From: Siderastrea radians
Lineage: Eukaryota; Cnidaria; Anthozoa; Scleractinia; Rhizangiidae
Assembly: GCA_964017195.1 (NCBI GenBank)
Contig: OZ024897.1
Location: 8,507,951 to 8,571,950, forward strand
Direction: 5' to 3'
Length of the DNA stretch: 64,000 bases
In this document: in pieces, positions 1 to 11,730 of the stretch
Numbering within the stretch: the first letter of the stretch is position 1
Layout: each line of letters opens with the position of its first letter
The notes under the pieces: model-generated
The model's input: only the letters and a program-made list of their open reading frames with translations
Databases searched by the model: none
What the model was told of the DNA's origin: nothing
Position numbers and translations under genes: made by a program

Positions 1-199
1 AAACCATAACCTTGAAAAACAAGAAAAAGCAACAGGAATAACTGCCCAAATCATACAATCCAAAAAAATACTGGACTATATTTTAACCCCCACCCCAACC
101 CCCTCCTCCCCCCTCCGGCCCCCCGCCACACACACACTGACAGTGGCCCTGAACCTGTAATCATCTTTCTGGATAAAAAATATTATTGTAGAGCATTAA

Positions 200-590
200 G
201 GACGGTGCCTCCTAATACAGAATGATGTATTTTTGCAAAGGTTATGACTATGGAGAAAAAGTAGATCTCAGAAAGGGTTATTGGAATCCAAAATGTGGGT
301 AACCACACATTTTCCAGAGATAACGAAGCAACCATAATTCCAAAAATGCTTTAAAATACAAAGAATGTATGGCAATTTCTTTCCAAACTTAAGCTCAATT
401 ACTTCTGAAAAATGCACGGTTACCCCCAATTTTCTTTTTGGATTCTGATAGCCCTTGCTAAGATCTGCTTTTTCCACAAAGTCATAAAACTCGCAAAAAT
501 ATTGTTGTATTAGGGGGCAGATTCCTTAAGAAACCTGGGTATCACGAGATGCGCAGAATGTATGTGCAGTAACAAAAGGAGGCACTGTCC
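200..590. mobile_element. Foldback MITE with 14-bp terminal inverted repeats, flanked by TTAA
   Basis: The ends are GGACGGTGCCTCCT (200-213) and its inverse AGGAGGCACTGTCC (577-590), with one mismatch. TTAA lies on both sides (196-199 and 591-594). The inside is itself a long imperfect palindrome: the segment around 256-330 pairs with that around 412-478. There is no coding capacity. A TTAA target duplication is typical of piggyBac-superfamily elements, so this is probably a non-autonomous derivative. A truncated relative lies at about 12,954. Confidence 0.8.
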
Positions 591-1076
591 TTAAAGGCCA
601 ATTGATTAGTGCACCCTAATTATAAATAGCTCCTAAAATAATACAACAACAAACCTTTGGATCATACATCCTGTAGGCACCAGGAGCCCTGATGTACTCT
701 GGCCTGGGTAAACTAAAAAGGAAAATTGCAACATTGAGATGCATGACTGAAAAACACGTTGTACTAATGACAATTTAACCAAAAAAAATAACTCACGGAG
801 AATGTTTCATTTTAACTTTCGAGTTAATAACTCACAAATCTCTACATCCATATGCAAAGGAATACTAGCAGAACTCTCTCCATTGCATGGACAAGTACAT
901 AGAAATCACTTATAATCACTTGTTAAATTATTTAACGAGTCTTGTTAACGACAATAATGGAATAAATGATTTCTGATGAATGGCATACATGGGTGTTTGA
1001 CTAAGATGGAACAGTATTCTGAACAAGGGAAATTAAAATAATCCTTGTTACTTTATGCTCTGCATATCATCAAGAC

Positions 1077-4000
1077 TTACATTTCCGGTTCCAGTTTAGG
1101 AGGTTCTTGTGTCCTTTCCTCTGCCATCTTTGCTTCAGCTGTTGGAGGTGTCTCCTCTTCCTTCTCTTCTGTTTTCCCATCATCCTCTTGAGAAGGTTTT
1201 ACAGGGGATGGTTTCACCTGCCGCAGTGGTTTATCTGGGACCTTACGCTCTACAGCTGGAGAGACCTTCTTCTCTGGAACTGCTGAGACTTTAGGCACTT
1301 CATGTCCAGGTGAAGGGGACATTGCCTTGCTCACAGAAGGCTTTAAAATTGAGTTTGGTTTTGTTGGCTGCTCCTTCTTTTCTTTCTTGGGCTGTGGCGA
1401 TTTGTAGCTTGTCAAAATAAGAGAATCAGCAAACTTGACTTGATTCGTCTGTGGCTTGAGCATTTCAACCCCACTCCTCCTGTCAATGACAGCCTCTTTA
1501 GGTGGCTCAACCTCAACTTCTTTTATAGGTTCCACAAGCTCCCCAGGTTCCTGGTCAGGCTGTGGCACCTCATCCTGCTTGAAGAGGCCACCATCATTCT
1601 GGTTGTCCCCAGCTGGACCATCCTCTTCTTTAGTAGCCCACTGCGGTATTTCAGGAACAACAATTTGTATATCACCACCATCTTTTTCATTATTTGGAAT
1701 CCCTGCATCAGGTTCTTGTTCTCTGTCACCAGGGGATGGACTGCGATCTGGTGAATGTTCCACTTTTGTGATGATGACTTCAAATCCCTGTTAATAAAAA
1801 AAAGCAGGGTAATTTTCCTTACCAAATTCAAGTCATACAAGTCTTCCTGACACATGTTCACCCTGGTAGCTACATGTAATTATGTACATGTATATAGGAT
1901 GGAAATGGCATGAAAAAGCACGCAGGTGTATGTTTATGACATCTACTGTGTGGTAGGCAACACATTTCAGAATAAAGTTAAACCAAATTGGAAATGAATC
2001 TCACACCAATATGACAGTTCACACATTAACGCCCCCAGGTTGTGCTTGCGTTTTGGGTGGGGTGGGGCTACTTTCAATGGTTGGTATCATTTTGAATTCA
2101 ATTTACTGCAGTTTACAGTTTGAAAGTTGAGGTGTTTTAGTCATATGAAGTGCAACCATCATTGACCAACGATAGCCTGAAAAACACAAATACTAGATGC
2201 GAAGCTCAAAGAAAGGCATGGAATTGCATGGTATTCCAAGGGGACAATGGCAGGATGATAGTCACAGAAACAATATCAGCTTACCTGGTCTTGGTCACTG
2301 GGGTCCAACGCATGGTCACTGATGGGGTCTGAGGCATGGTCACTAAGGTCTAAGGCATACTCCTTAGGAGGAAGTTCTTCTTGAACCAGTTCAGGTGAGG
2401 TATCCGGTGTCACATGGTTACTGGAATTACATTCTTCATCTTCTCTGTCCTCACCCAAGTACTTATCAGCAAGAGCTTCAGAGGGACTGGCATTCAAATC
2501 CTCTTCTGGTTGCAGTTCCTCAGCTGTAGATGTTCAATAACAAAGATTTTTCCTGTTTACTTTAATAACCTTCTGATCTTTAACCTGAAACACTTAACCA
2601 CTAGACATCTCCACATACAATAGTACAGTAGAGGTCAGCACCGATGAGAGGATCAACCTATCCTTAGTGGCAAGACTCTTGTTGTGTATAAGGGAACTAG
2701 TTGCAGGAACTTGCTACATGACTGTATTGTGGGGACAAGTCCCTTTCATCTCAAATGTCACCAACAGGACAGAAACAACCTTGTTGCCAGACTGAAAAGC
2801 AGCCAACCATTCAACATTTCCTGTTTCTCAGAAATGTGAATGCAAACAACAAAAACTCAGCATTCGTCCTCTTTCTTCCCTATTCGCAATCCCTCCTTAT
2901 TTTTACCGTTGATCTGCATAAATTATACATTTCCTCACACGTAGGATCTGAGGAAAATCTCAATCATGACTGCACTCTCTCTATATAATACGATTTTAGC
3001 ACAATGTCTGGCTGAGGACTGAAGTAAAGTGAATTTTTTGCAGGTTATTAAAAAGGAGATGGCTGTTAGCAAGAGTGGTCATTGATTGCGATTATCCGGT
3101 AGACAGAGAGCATTAAGTACCTCTTGATGCAAACAATTCCTCTCTATATTCCCTGTCAGACACAGAATCCTCTGTAGGTGTGGCAGGCACCAGAAACTGC
3201 TCCTCATACAACACTTGCTCTTCCACATCATCCTCTCCATGCAGTGGGAGATCTGTTCTAGCTGAAAAATCATGATGGTTGTCAATCATAGAAAGACTGT
3301 CATCAGGAGCAGTTCTGGAATGAATCTCTGCTCCTTTTATCCAGAATCCTGCTGGCTTCACAAAGTGGAGGTATTTGGGAACATCCCCTCTGTGGAACTG
3401 AGGAATAAACAAATAGTAAACAGTGTAATAACAGTAAAATTAAATTAAACTAAAATATTAAAATTACAAGTTTTAATTGCATTTTGTTTTGTGTTATAAA
3501 CTTGTTGCTTAATGCTGTTTTTAAAACACTAAATAAACCTAATTACAAAGCCTATATAGCACAATAAGTAACTTTCTAATGATCATGAACAATGTGCAGT
3601 GTACTAAATATTTTTGCAAATCCCTTACTACGTGATTTGCCTCCTAAATAATTGTCTACTAAACCATTCAGACTACTCGTATGCAATTTCTCCGAGTGAC
3701 AGCCAACTGGGTCATTCATCGCTAATTATTTCCCAGCATAGAACTTGACCTCATAATTATTAATTAACTAAAATGGGCATATAGTCTGTGTATGCTTACC
3801 ACTGCTGGTCTCGCCACAGGCCAAAACTGTTGTCTCTGTCAAAGGAAAAAGTCACAAAACAATTGTAAGTTGGCAGCTACAGTAACTTTTTTTTAATAGC
3901 TTCCACTTGGACTGTACAAAGTCAAATATTAAATTTAACTCAATTCTATTAGCACTGAGTTAAATTTAATATTTGACTTTGTACAGTCCAAGTTGAAACA

Positions 4001-5073
4001 GTTTGGAAGGAATTGGCCCCAAATGGTAAAACCCATCCTACTGTTGAAAAGTAACACATTTTCAAGAAACCTTAAAAACATGACCTGACGAAAGTTAGTA
4101 GACAAGTGTAGTAAGTAATATAAATCGGCCTTAAGCTGGTATGTAACTAAGAAAAGGACTTGCAATTCATCCAGGTGAGAAGTAATGCTCATGATTGCCT
4201 TAAATTTGTATTTCCAAAAAAAAAATATATATATATATATATAATTATTATGGGTTAGCCACTGGGACTTGTGACTTGAGCAGTGTTACCACCTACCGAA
4301 CTACATGCTGTTTGAGGTCTAGGCTGATAAGCCGAACAGCAATGTCTTAAACCATTGTGCGAAAGAACATTTTGAACAACATCTGGCATACAGGTTAGAG
4401 GGCGAGTAAAAGCTTTCAATCTTTGAATATCTGAACCTTGCTCCGGAACAGAGCTCACAACCTCAATAGAGCTAAAATCATAGGGAACTGGTGCAGATTT
4501 GCAGCGCTCTTTGTGACGCTTCTCCACTTCTTGTCGTGACAAAAGAGAATGTTGGCTCTTTTCAGAACTTGTTCTATTTTGCCATGCACGTTTTGGTGCA
4601 CTTTTAGAAGATGAGGTTGCCGATCCTACACGGGATTTTGCAGTTTTAGGTCTCTGAGGAAGGTAATAGTCAACTGGCCTTGGTGGAGCAGATTTGCATC
4701 TTGCTCTGTGAAGTCCAAGATACAACGAAGTAGGTGACATGCTTGATGCTGGTTTAGTTTTTTGCACTGATTGCGAGCTCAAGGAACTTTGACCACTTCT
4801 TGACGACAAAGGACGTGATGTTGCTGGGGTTGGTGAGGGATTTCTCAGAGATGCATGGCTTCCTAAGGGACTTCTAACAATGCTATCAGGATCACGATCA
4901 TTTCCACCTATTCTTGATGCAGCACTTTTAATACGCTGTGAGGGTCTCCCTTGCCGCATCCGTGCAGCATTTGCAGTGCTGAAGAAACCATAAAGTGAAT
5001 GAGGATCTAAATGTTCTTTTGAGGTAGCTCTCTGTCCTTTGGTTGTCCATAGTAAATGCTGATCATGAGCCAT
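1077..5073 (-). CDS. Unrecognised Ser/Pro-rich, probably disordered protein (five coding exons, 679 aa)
   Basis: I do not recognise this protein. Coding exons on the minus strand are 5073-4297, 3835-3800 (a 12-codon micro-exon), 3397-3121, 2523-2285 and 1787-1077. All junctions keep frame (phases 0, 0, 1, 0) with clear pyrimidine-rich acceptors, for example before 3397 and 1787. The least certain border is the first donor: TCG|GTAGGT at 4297 was chosen because it is in phase with the micro-exon. The N-terminal 259 residues are rich in Ser, Arg and Pro and repeat the motif RCKSAP at residues 125-130 and 190-195, with a further KSAP at 157-160. The third exon begins FHRGDVPKYLHFVKPAGFWI, the only stretch that looks folded. 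The fourth exon is acidic with an SDHA/SDP repeat. The last 236 residues are a Pro/Glu/Lys-rich tail. There is no signal peptide or membrane segment. A structural or cytoskeletal adaptor is possible, but that is only a guess from composition. Confidence 0.72.
3905..3993. repeat. Perfect hairpin: 38-bp inverted arms, 13-bp loop, inside an intron
   Basis: Positions 3905-3942 are exactly the reverse complement of 3956-3993. The arms begin ACTTGGACTGTACAAAGTCA, and 3943-3955 form the loop. It lies about 70 bp upstream (on the minus strand) of the 12-codon micro-exon at 3835-3800. In the transcript it could form a long hairpin. Confidence 0.9.
4224..4243. repeat. Short TA dinucleotide tract
   Basis: An A-run followed by alternating AT lies just downstream of the first coding exon of the minus-strand gene, within its intron. 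Confidence 0.7.
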
Positions 5074-5248
5074 AACTTACAGTAGCAATTTTTTTTTAGT
5101 TGTTGTAACAATGCCTTGTCAAATGAGAACAATGGCAAAGTAATTTAGGATCTGTAATGTCTAAGAGGTTTTAAATGAGTCCCCATTCTTTAGTAGCTTA
5201 AAATATCAATTAAGTGGCAGGTTCTTGACAAGTTTTCTTCACAGTAAT

Positions 5249-5313
5249 CTAAAAAGAAAAAGAAAAACAATAAGACAAAGATACAGACAAATTATTAATA
5301 TTATTATTATTAA

Positions 5314-5374
<61 letters not shown>

Positions 5375-6668
5375 ATGCCTTTTGTTTTTGTAGAGTTAAG
5401 CATTCACAGAAAATGTTCAAGATTAATTACAGCTAAAATTTTTGCAATGTTCAATAAGTCATGTACAAAAATTGAGAAGAGTGCAGGGTAGCAAAAACAT
5501 ATACAACAGCAAAGACTGAAAGCAGGTTAGGGTACATTTACTTATTTGTACAGATTTTTTGGTATTATTATAAGTAAGTGAATAAAACCTTTGGGGCCAA
5601 TTTACAGATGTAGATGGTACCAATTTTCCTTCGACTGCAAGATGTCACTTTTGTAGCATGCACTGATCAGTGCTTGTGACATGGAAAGGTTGCAAACAAC
5701 TTGTCATTTATATTGTAACTTCGCCTGTGGCTACCACTGTGGTAGGGTTTCAAGATGTGTTTCAAAATCCTATCACATTTTTTGTGTCACAAACAACAAT
5801 CACAAGCAAGTAGGTAGCATGTTGCTTGTGACAAAGTTGTACAATCTCACTCGGCCCTTATATTACTTGTCATTACGAAAGTGTGGGTCTGAAGGAGGCT
5901 TATCTGTCTAATTTAATTCTTTAATTTCTTAAAAAATTTTTTGTTATGTTCAAACAATTAAGTGCATCGACAGACTTTGCTTAAGAACTGAATTGCACTT
6001 CACTCAGTTTTTATTAAAACTTCTCACCAAAATGAAAATAAACAATGATTGAAATTTAAGGGTATTCATGTCATTGTTATTACAACTCATTTTTCAATAA
6101 ATGAAGAATTTTTTAATAAATGTTTCACATACAGGAAATGCCAACAACTCAAATAATAATGAGTTTCATTCACAATACCTCATCTCAAAATTCCCACACA
6201 AAAATGTAGCCTCAAGAAAAGGATGCAATATTTTACCCTTCTCCTTTTCCGTCACTATAGAAACAATTTGCATTGGATTTTGACCAGGTTAATCTAGAAA
6301 TACACAACGGGCTATTCGTCATTATAATTAACTAGATTTAATTCCCAAATAGCAAAGACATCTTGGAAGTGTCATTAAATGGTCATGGACTACGCTTACT
6401 GATAAAGGAGCTGAAGGATTTGTTAACGGTTATAAAGCTCATAATTAGGCTTAATTTCGACTCTCAAAACCACGCCATACAGCTTGCCAGAGTTGAACTG
6501 TGGCGAGCTGTATAAAACAGTATAAGCCAGTAGTTATAAGCTAATGAGATATAAGATTTCCTTTCCTGTATGAGACAGAAAAAGTCAAAGATAAGTTTAA
6601 AGCTAACCTAGCAAAGTAAAGACGCTGTAAAATTGAATTGAAATATTTAAGCTTAACTTTTACTGACC
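5249..6668 (-). other. Probable first intron of the 1.1-5.1 kb gene, with an ATT microsatellite
   Basis: This interval lies between the inferred 5'UTR donor and the acceptor upstream of the first coding exon. It contains an uninterrupted ATT trinucleotide tract at about 5,291-5,373 and otherwise AT-rich unique-looking sequence. No coding exon was seen in it. Confidence 0.4.
5291..5373. repeat. ATT trinucleotide microsatellite
   Basis: This is a nearly pure run of ATT with one early AAT slip, preceded by two shorter ATT/AAT stretches. It creates long poly-Ile reading frames that are not genes. Confidence 0.9.
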
Positions 6669-6900
6669 TTGCATCCGCTCGCTTCGCCGCCGATGGAATG
6701 CGGAGAAATTAGCTCCCACACGATGGAAGATGGATTCTCACCCCATGTCGCCAAATGACCAAAGAATTAGCGGATTTTAATGAATGTCGTGCGGTTCTAG
6801 ACGCGATTATCGTGAGCTTCACAGCGCCAGAAAAGTCAATGTTATTTTGTCTTTGTCACTCGTTGTTTGCCGTTTCCAGCCGGGTAAAAGCCGATTAGCC
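6669..6900 (-). promoter_or_regulatory. Probable 5'UTR exon and promoter of the 1.1-5.1 kb gene
   Basis: On the minus strand a good donor (CAAG|GTCAGTA, at 6669/6668) ends a GC-richer block. It pairs with a strong polypyrimidine acceptor at about 5249, just upstream of the start codon at 5073. The spliced leader would contain a short upstream ORF: ATG near 6676, in frame across the junction and closed by TAA about 18 codons later. A CCAAT element (CCAATCAG) lies near 6899-6906, between this exon and the plus-strand ORF that starts at 6968, so the block may serve both directions. The upper border (transcription start) is not visible and 6900 is only approximate. Confidence 0.45.
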
Positions 6901-6967
6901 AATCAGAAGCGCTCTTAGAACAAAACAATCGGATTACGGCGACTCAGACTCCGCTCTGTGCGCGGTC

Positions 6968-7261
6968 ATGACAACCAGAAAGGATCGAAAATTCCAAAGA
7001 CCCACTTCAAGTCAGTGCAGACTCGTGTTATCAACGAATATGTCTGGCAAGAGCACTCCTTCTCCAACGAGCATCAAAGTTAGCTCGCTTCTTCAGACAA
7101 ATCATCCTTTACCAGAGCAGTGGACATTAGTGAACGAATGGCACATTGAGAAGAGAGGCCCTTTTGAGGATTGGAGGCCCTTGGCTAACTCGCAGATAAC
7201 ACACATGTATAAACAGTTGAAGGCATCCGTCGACCATCACCCAAATGCGTTGTTACGTTGA
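6968..7261 (+). CDS. Possible small single-exon gene (97 codons), divergent from the neighbouring minus-strand gene
   Basis: An ATG at 6968 opens 97 codons ending in TGA. The translation is Ser/Thr-rich at first, with an internal Met at residue 25 (MSGKSTPSPTS). It then becomes compact, with several Trp (PEQWTLVNEW, FEDWRPLANS). It sits in a GC-richer block back to back with the inferred 5'UTR exon of the minus-strand gene, as expected for a bidirectional promoter. A polyadenylation signal (AATAAAGAATAAA) lies downstream near 8,023. I recognise no family. It could also be a non-coding first exon or a chance ORF. Confidence 0.35.
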   Translation: MTTRKDRKFQRPTSSQCRLVLSTNMSGKSTPSPTSIKVSSLLQTNHPLPEQWTLVNEWHIEKRGPFEDWRPLANSQITHMYKQLKASVDHHPNALLR

Positions 7262-8726
7262 ACAAGATATTGTGAAAAATGGATGGCTGTGTACAACTGA
7301 AACTGCTTGGAACGGGTGATATTTCAGTCTTCTTTTTTGCAGCCGGAGAGGACAGTGTCTTCAAAGATGAGTTTATTAATAATTCATCGCATCTGGTAGC
7401 TCGTGGAAGTCTGTCTGAAAAGCTGACAATTTTTGTTCTATAAGTCTTATATTATAACTAGAATAGCGAATCAAGCACAAAAAGATATTCTGAAATGACT
7501 TATCAGCTAGCTAAGGGCGACAGAAGGATTTGCAAACAGTGAAAGAGTTGTAAGAAGCAATGACAAGCTAGCCTTTCCTTGGATAAAGTTCTGTATAAAT
7601 CTTCCGGAGAAGGCAACCAGTTCCTCTTTATTTCCATCTCAGCGTAATCCAGGAAAGAATGGATGAAACCATTCAGTTTTACGGCTTTTATTCGCGGATG
7701 ACTTAGGCCAAGTAAACGTTTCACAATGATTTATTCATCTGTTCATTAGAAGTTGTATTTCAATATCGAGTGTTTGTGTACGGAAAGATCAACAACTGAA
7801 TGCAGTTAGCGGGCTCAAGGTCGAGCGCTTTAGTAGAAAATTGTGTTACAATACTGGAGAGTCTCACGATTTGACCATCGAACAGAAAAGATCGAAAGAA
7901 AACGAAGAAGCAAGAACTAACTTAATGCTAAAAGAATGAGTAAAACCGAAATGAGCCACCGGCTGTAATGAAATGCCGGGAAAACTTTCATAAAAACGTG
8001 TGTGTTTGTTCAAAAGAGATAAATAAAGAATAAACTCATTTCTTCTGAGAGAGAGTTAATTGTTGCTGTACAATACCTCATCAATATTTTAATCCCTTCT
8101 CAATCATTATTTTTTGCTCGTTATGAAACCAGACTGGTTGAGTTAAACAAATTGAAATTGACCAAATTTAATTAAAATTTACTCACTAACCGCAGTAAAC
8201 ACCAGCCATGATTTCGCGCGCGAGCTTTCCCTCATTTCTCAGAAAAAAAATGATATATTTGGCTGAGCTGACTATCCATCTGCACTGATTTGGTGTATAC
8301 TAAAACAATTATTCACCTCAGTGTCGGTGAAGAGTGGTAGATATTTGCCGAGCCGCAAAGCGGCGAATAATTGTTTAAAAAATCAGTAACATTTATGCAA
8401 CGCGTTTTCGTTTCTTTTGTCCAATATTGACATTATGTAAGGCAGCGGGTGAGTAACAGTAATCTACAAACTGCGCTGAAAAGATGCAAACACGATTTCC
8501 TGAGGTCTGTCTCAGTTAATTTCAAGAAAACTGTCGCTTTTACAAAAAGGGACTGTTGCAATCAACGAGGGTCCGAGCTTCGAGTGCTAACGAGGGAACC
8601 AGTTACAAACAGAACAGACAATTATATCTATTAGTGGTTGAACAAAGTTGTTCTTCCCTATTAATGCGTGTTACTTGAGATGAATAAGAAACGATTTAAA
8701 AGCAAACATCGAAAAAATTGACTCGA

Positions 8727-8974
8727 TATGGCACAAGTTGAAAAGCTACAAAATGACATCACACAGAAGATGGCGTTTTTAATATAATTTGTTTCACACG
8801 TTTTATTTTAACTTTTAATCATATGTTGACAAATTAGTGAAAACAAAACACCAAAAAAGAAAAGGACTAACATGGTACAAGTTGAAAAGCCACAAGATGA
8901 CATCACACAAAAATGGCGTTTTTAATATTTTAATTCGTTTCACACGTTTTATTTTAACTTTTAATAATATGTTG
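8727..8974. repeat. Two direct copies of a roughly 103-bp unit
   Basis: Copy one (about 8727-8828) and copy two (about 8871-8974) share the order ATGGYACAAGTTGAAAAGC, then TGACATCACACA, then ATGGCGTTTTTAATAT, then TTTCACACGTTTTATTTTAA. Mismatches are few and about 42 bp separates them. This looks like a local duplication rather than a transposon. Confidence 0.85.
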
Positions 8975-9587
8975 AAGAGTAAGTGCAAGTTATGATTATC
9001 TATACCTTGAGAGTACAACGCAGGTGTTGCGGGTTTCAGCTGTGGGAGACACTGAATTCTAAGGGTGGAATAGGGGTGGAAGATACCAGGATAGTGGTAT
9101 GGGCTTTAAAAACTGTGTCGGGAAGCGGGATCAATATACAACTACGTACTTCTGATCTAGATGATTCTCATTGGCAAGGGATGGTGTGGGATGGCGCAAG
9201 ATTTCAGTGCGGGACAAAGATAACGGCGGGAATTGGGAATAGAAAAAGCTTCAGTGTTTTGGATACGTACTTTCTTCGAAAGAAACCAGATATGGCTCTT
9301 GAACATAACGCAAAACGTACCCAAAAGTTCCGGCAGCCAACAAAAGAAGTGATAAAGAAATACAGTCATGTCTCGTCACCTCTGGTCGCTTTCAACCTTG
9401 AGGCTGGGTAGTTTCTTTCTGTGATCTTAGTAGAGCGCGATGCAAGCAAGGCATAAAGACAGAATGAGAAGAAAAGAAATGAGATTAACGTTTAATGCAC
9501 TGCAGGCACGTTTGTAGGTGTTTACACCCTTTCGAAGCTCATAGCTTTATTTGAGAGATGAGTTAGTACGAGTGAACGATCTTGAAC

Positions 9588-9793
9588 CCAGTGGCGGATC
9601 CCGGATTTTTGAAGGCGGGGGTGAGGGTGAGGGTGGGGGTGGGGGTGGGGGTGGGGGGTGGCTGACCTGACAGAGCGATATGGGAACAATCGAACACAAA
9701 ATCGCCACAGTGATAGTTTTGTTCCCTTTCTTAATTTCAAGCTTAAACGACCCAAAAGGGGATGGCTAGCCACACCCTCCCGGATCCGCCCTT
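9588..9793. mobile_element. Probable foldback element with an internal GGGGGT tract
   Basis: The left end GTGGCGGATCCCGGA (9591-9605) is roughly inverted at the right end (CCGGATCCGCC, 9780-9790). A run of GGGTGA/GGGGGT units occupies about 9617-9660. Confidence 0.5.
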
Positions 9794-10475
9794 ATGAACC
9801 CTCTGTGAAGCAGTAAGAGGTTGCCTGTTCCTCCTTTGCCAAGCTAAGAGAACAAGTTTTAGAGGTGAAAGTACACGAAGTATAACTCTGAGACAGGACG
9901 TTCTTCTTCTGGCAATAGGCTAACATTTTATTTCAAACTGAATCACTGCAACAGATTCCTTAGGTCTTCGTAGCATTGCACAGTGCGTAATTTGAATACC
10001 GGTAAGTTGCGATGGTCGGTTGCTTTAGAAGTGTCAATTCATTATCTATGATCTAGTCTGCGTGGTAAGCGCTAAAGAGGAGGGAGGGTAGAAATTAGAA
10101 TAAAATATAATTGCCCCCTTTTTCTCCCCTTTCGACGCCTGCAAAGCAAGCTATTTATAATCGGATGACTTTGGTCAAACCCATAGACGCAAGATGAAAT
10201 ATTGAACTCATGTACGTTTGCCTTCTCCGAACCAATCAACGTCGTTGCCGGGGCTTGTGGTTCCAGTTTTAAATTGAGCTTTCCGGAACCCATGACAACT
10301 TTTTTAATCAAACACAAAAGACCACAGACCCTGCTAAATCGGCTACATTACAAACGTTACGATTGCCATTAATTGTGAAAATCTGTTCCTTTGTGCGAGT
10401 ATTTCAGTGGATTGCAAATTATGTTGCCAGGAAACTACAGCCAAGCTTGGAGTAATCAGTTGACATTTGTTTTAA

Positions 10476-10683
10476 CCCTTTAGGCCCCAAGATAAGTGTG
10501 ACAAACACCTAATTTCTCCTTACAGTATCACTAGTTGATCAAATGTACAGAGCATGAGAATAAAGGAAATGATCACCAGACATGAAATGTGTTGATGTTT
10601 AATCAAATTCTCCCAACTGGTGACATAAGAAATATGTGGAGAAATAGTGAGGAGAACATGCATGTGGATATTGGGGGTTAAGG
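10476..10683. mobile_element. CCCTTTAAMCCC-type foldback MITE, copy 1
   Basis: It starts TTAA|CCCTTTAGGCCCC and ends GGGGGTTAAGG. The inside has the family landmarks: TCTCCTTACAGTATCAC, a GAGAATAAAGGAAATGATCACC block and the inverse segment near the right end. It belongs with the copies at 13.9, 15.2, 19.1 and 47.2 kb. Confidence 0.75.
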
Positions 10684-11523
10684 AGACTGAGAAATGAAAG
10701 CGCCAGGCTCTCGAACAGATCCCACAGGGAAAACGTGAAGTGGGCCACCGAGGGAAAACGTGACGAAGGTCAGTCAACAAAGAATTGAAAAAGCAGCAAC
10801 TACCAGAAATGCAGTGAAAAGAGGGGCTCAGAAGCGAGTACGGTATCCTAAGTTGACAGTAGGTTAACAAGGCCTCATTCTCCACTGGAGTTAAATCAGA
10901 TTTAGGGGTAGAGTCAGCAGCGCCACTGATGAGCAGCCCCGGAGTCTATTGCACTCTACTGCATGAGACGACTGGTTGTGTTACTGCATCCCCTCATACC
11001 GCCCCCACATGGGAGACAAGTTCGTTGGTCGCGGAGTTACAGAAAGTATTGTTTAGTAGTTTTTATTTCAATGTGACACTAGAGGACTTCATCCACAGAT
11101 TCAAAAGTTAGAATCACCGAATACAGCAGAATAAGCAGCACCACAGGAGAATCCCGGAGGAGAAAACTGGTCAGTACCTCTAACTGGAATGGATACACTT
11201 TTAGATTTCTTCCACAGACTCAAAAGTTCCGTAGAATTTCCTTCAACATCCACAGACGCTACAGCCAATAACACAGATGTTCTTATAGCAAAAATATATA
11301 TCTACGGCTCTCTGCGTTGGAGGCTACAGACGCTATTTGAAACTGCATGGTATATCATATTCCACTGACCATATAATTAGCCGGGCGAAAGGTCCGTTTT
11401 GAAGTCTTTCCAGGAACGCCTTATTCTTACACAGTGAGAATAAAAGACATCTAATAGCAAATTCACTTTCCCCATTTTTAAGATCATAACAAAGAAACAA
11501 TAAAATAACCAAAGACAGCCTAC

Positions 11524-11730
11524 CTTTGTAGCACTTTCCCTTGTGTACTTTGATCTCAAACCAAATCTTCCAGTTTTATCGTCATATTTGGTGCGATCAA
11601 GAGCGTCCGTACATTCGTCGCAATGTGGCCACGGACTTCGACGATGATTACTTTTCCTTTGAAAATGGACGTGATTTAGATGGTAGGAGAACCAGAATGT
11701 GTATTGTTCCCAAGCGCGTTGAGAATCCAT
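11524..11730 (-). CDS. Doubtful 5' coding exon (69 codons) of an unrecognised gene
   Basis: On the minus strand an ATG at 11730 opens 69 codons ending exactly at a fair donor (ACAAAG|GTAGGC). The peptide is rich in aromatic and charged residues and contains a CDEC-like Cys pair (WPHCDECTDAL). No second exon could be joined: the best downstream acceptor, near 11,200, would run into a stop after two codons. The opposite strand is also open here, which lowers confidence. It may be a relic or a chance ORF. Confidence 0.22.

Larger units (their letters stand above)
7262..11523. other. Intergenic stretch, no convincing gene
   Basis: Apart from the annotated repeats (a 100-bp direct repeat at 8.7-9.0 kb, a G-rich foldback at 9.6-9.8 kb and a CCCTTTA-type foldback at 10.5-10.7 kb) I see no supported exon. 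A 139-codon plus-strand frame at 8,992-9,411 exists, but it has no recognisable motif and overlaps open frames on the other strand. Confidence 0.5.

Noticed and set aside
8992..9411. 139-codon plus-strand ORF
   Set aside because: No recognisable motif, no splice or promoter context, and the opposite strand is also open. Length alone is not enough in this composition.
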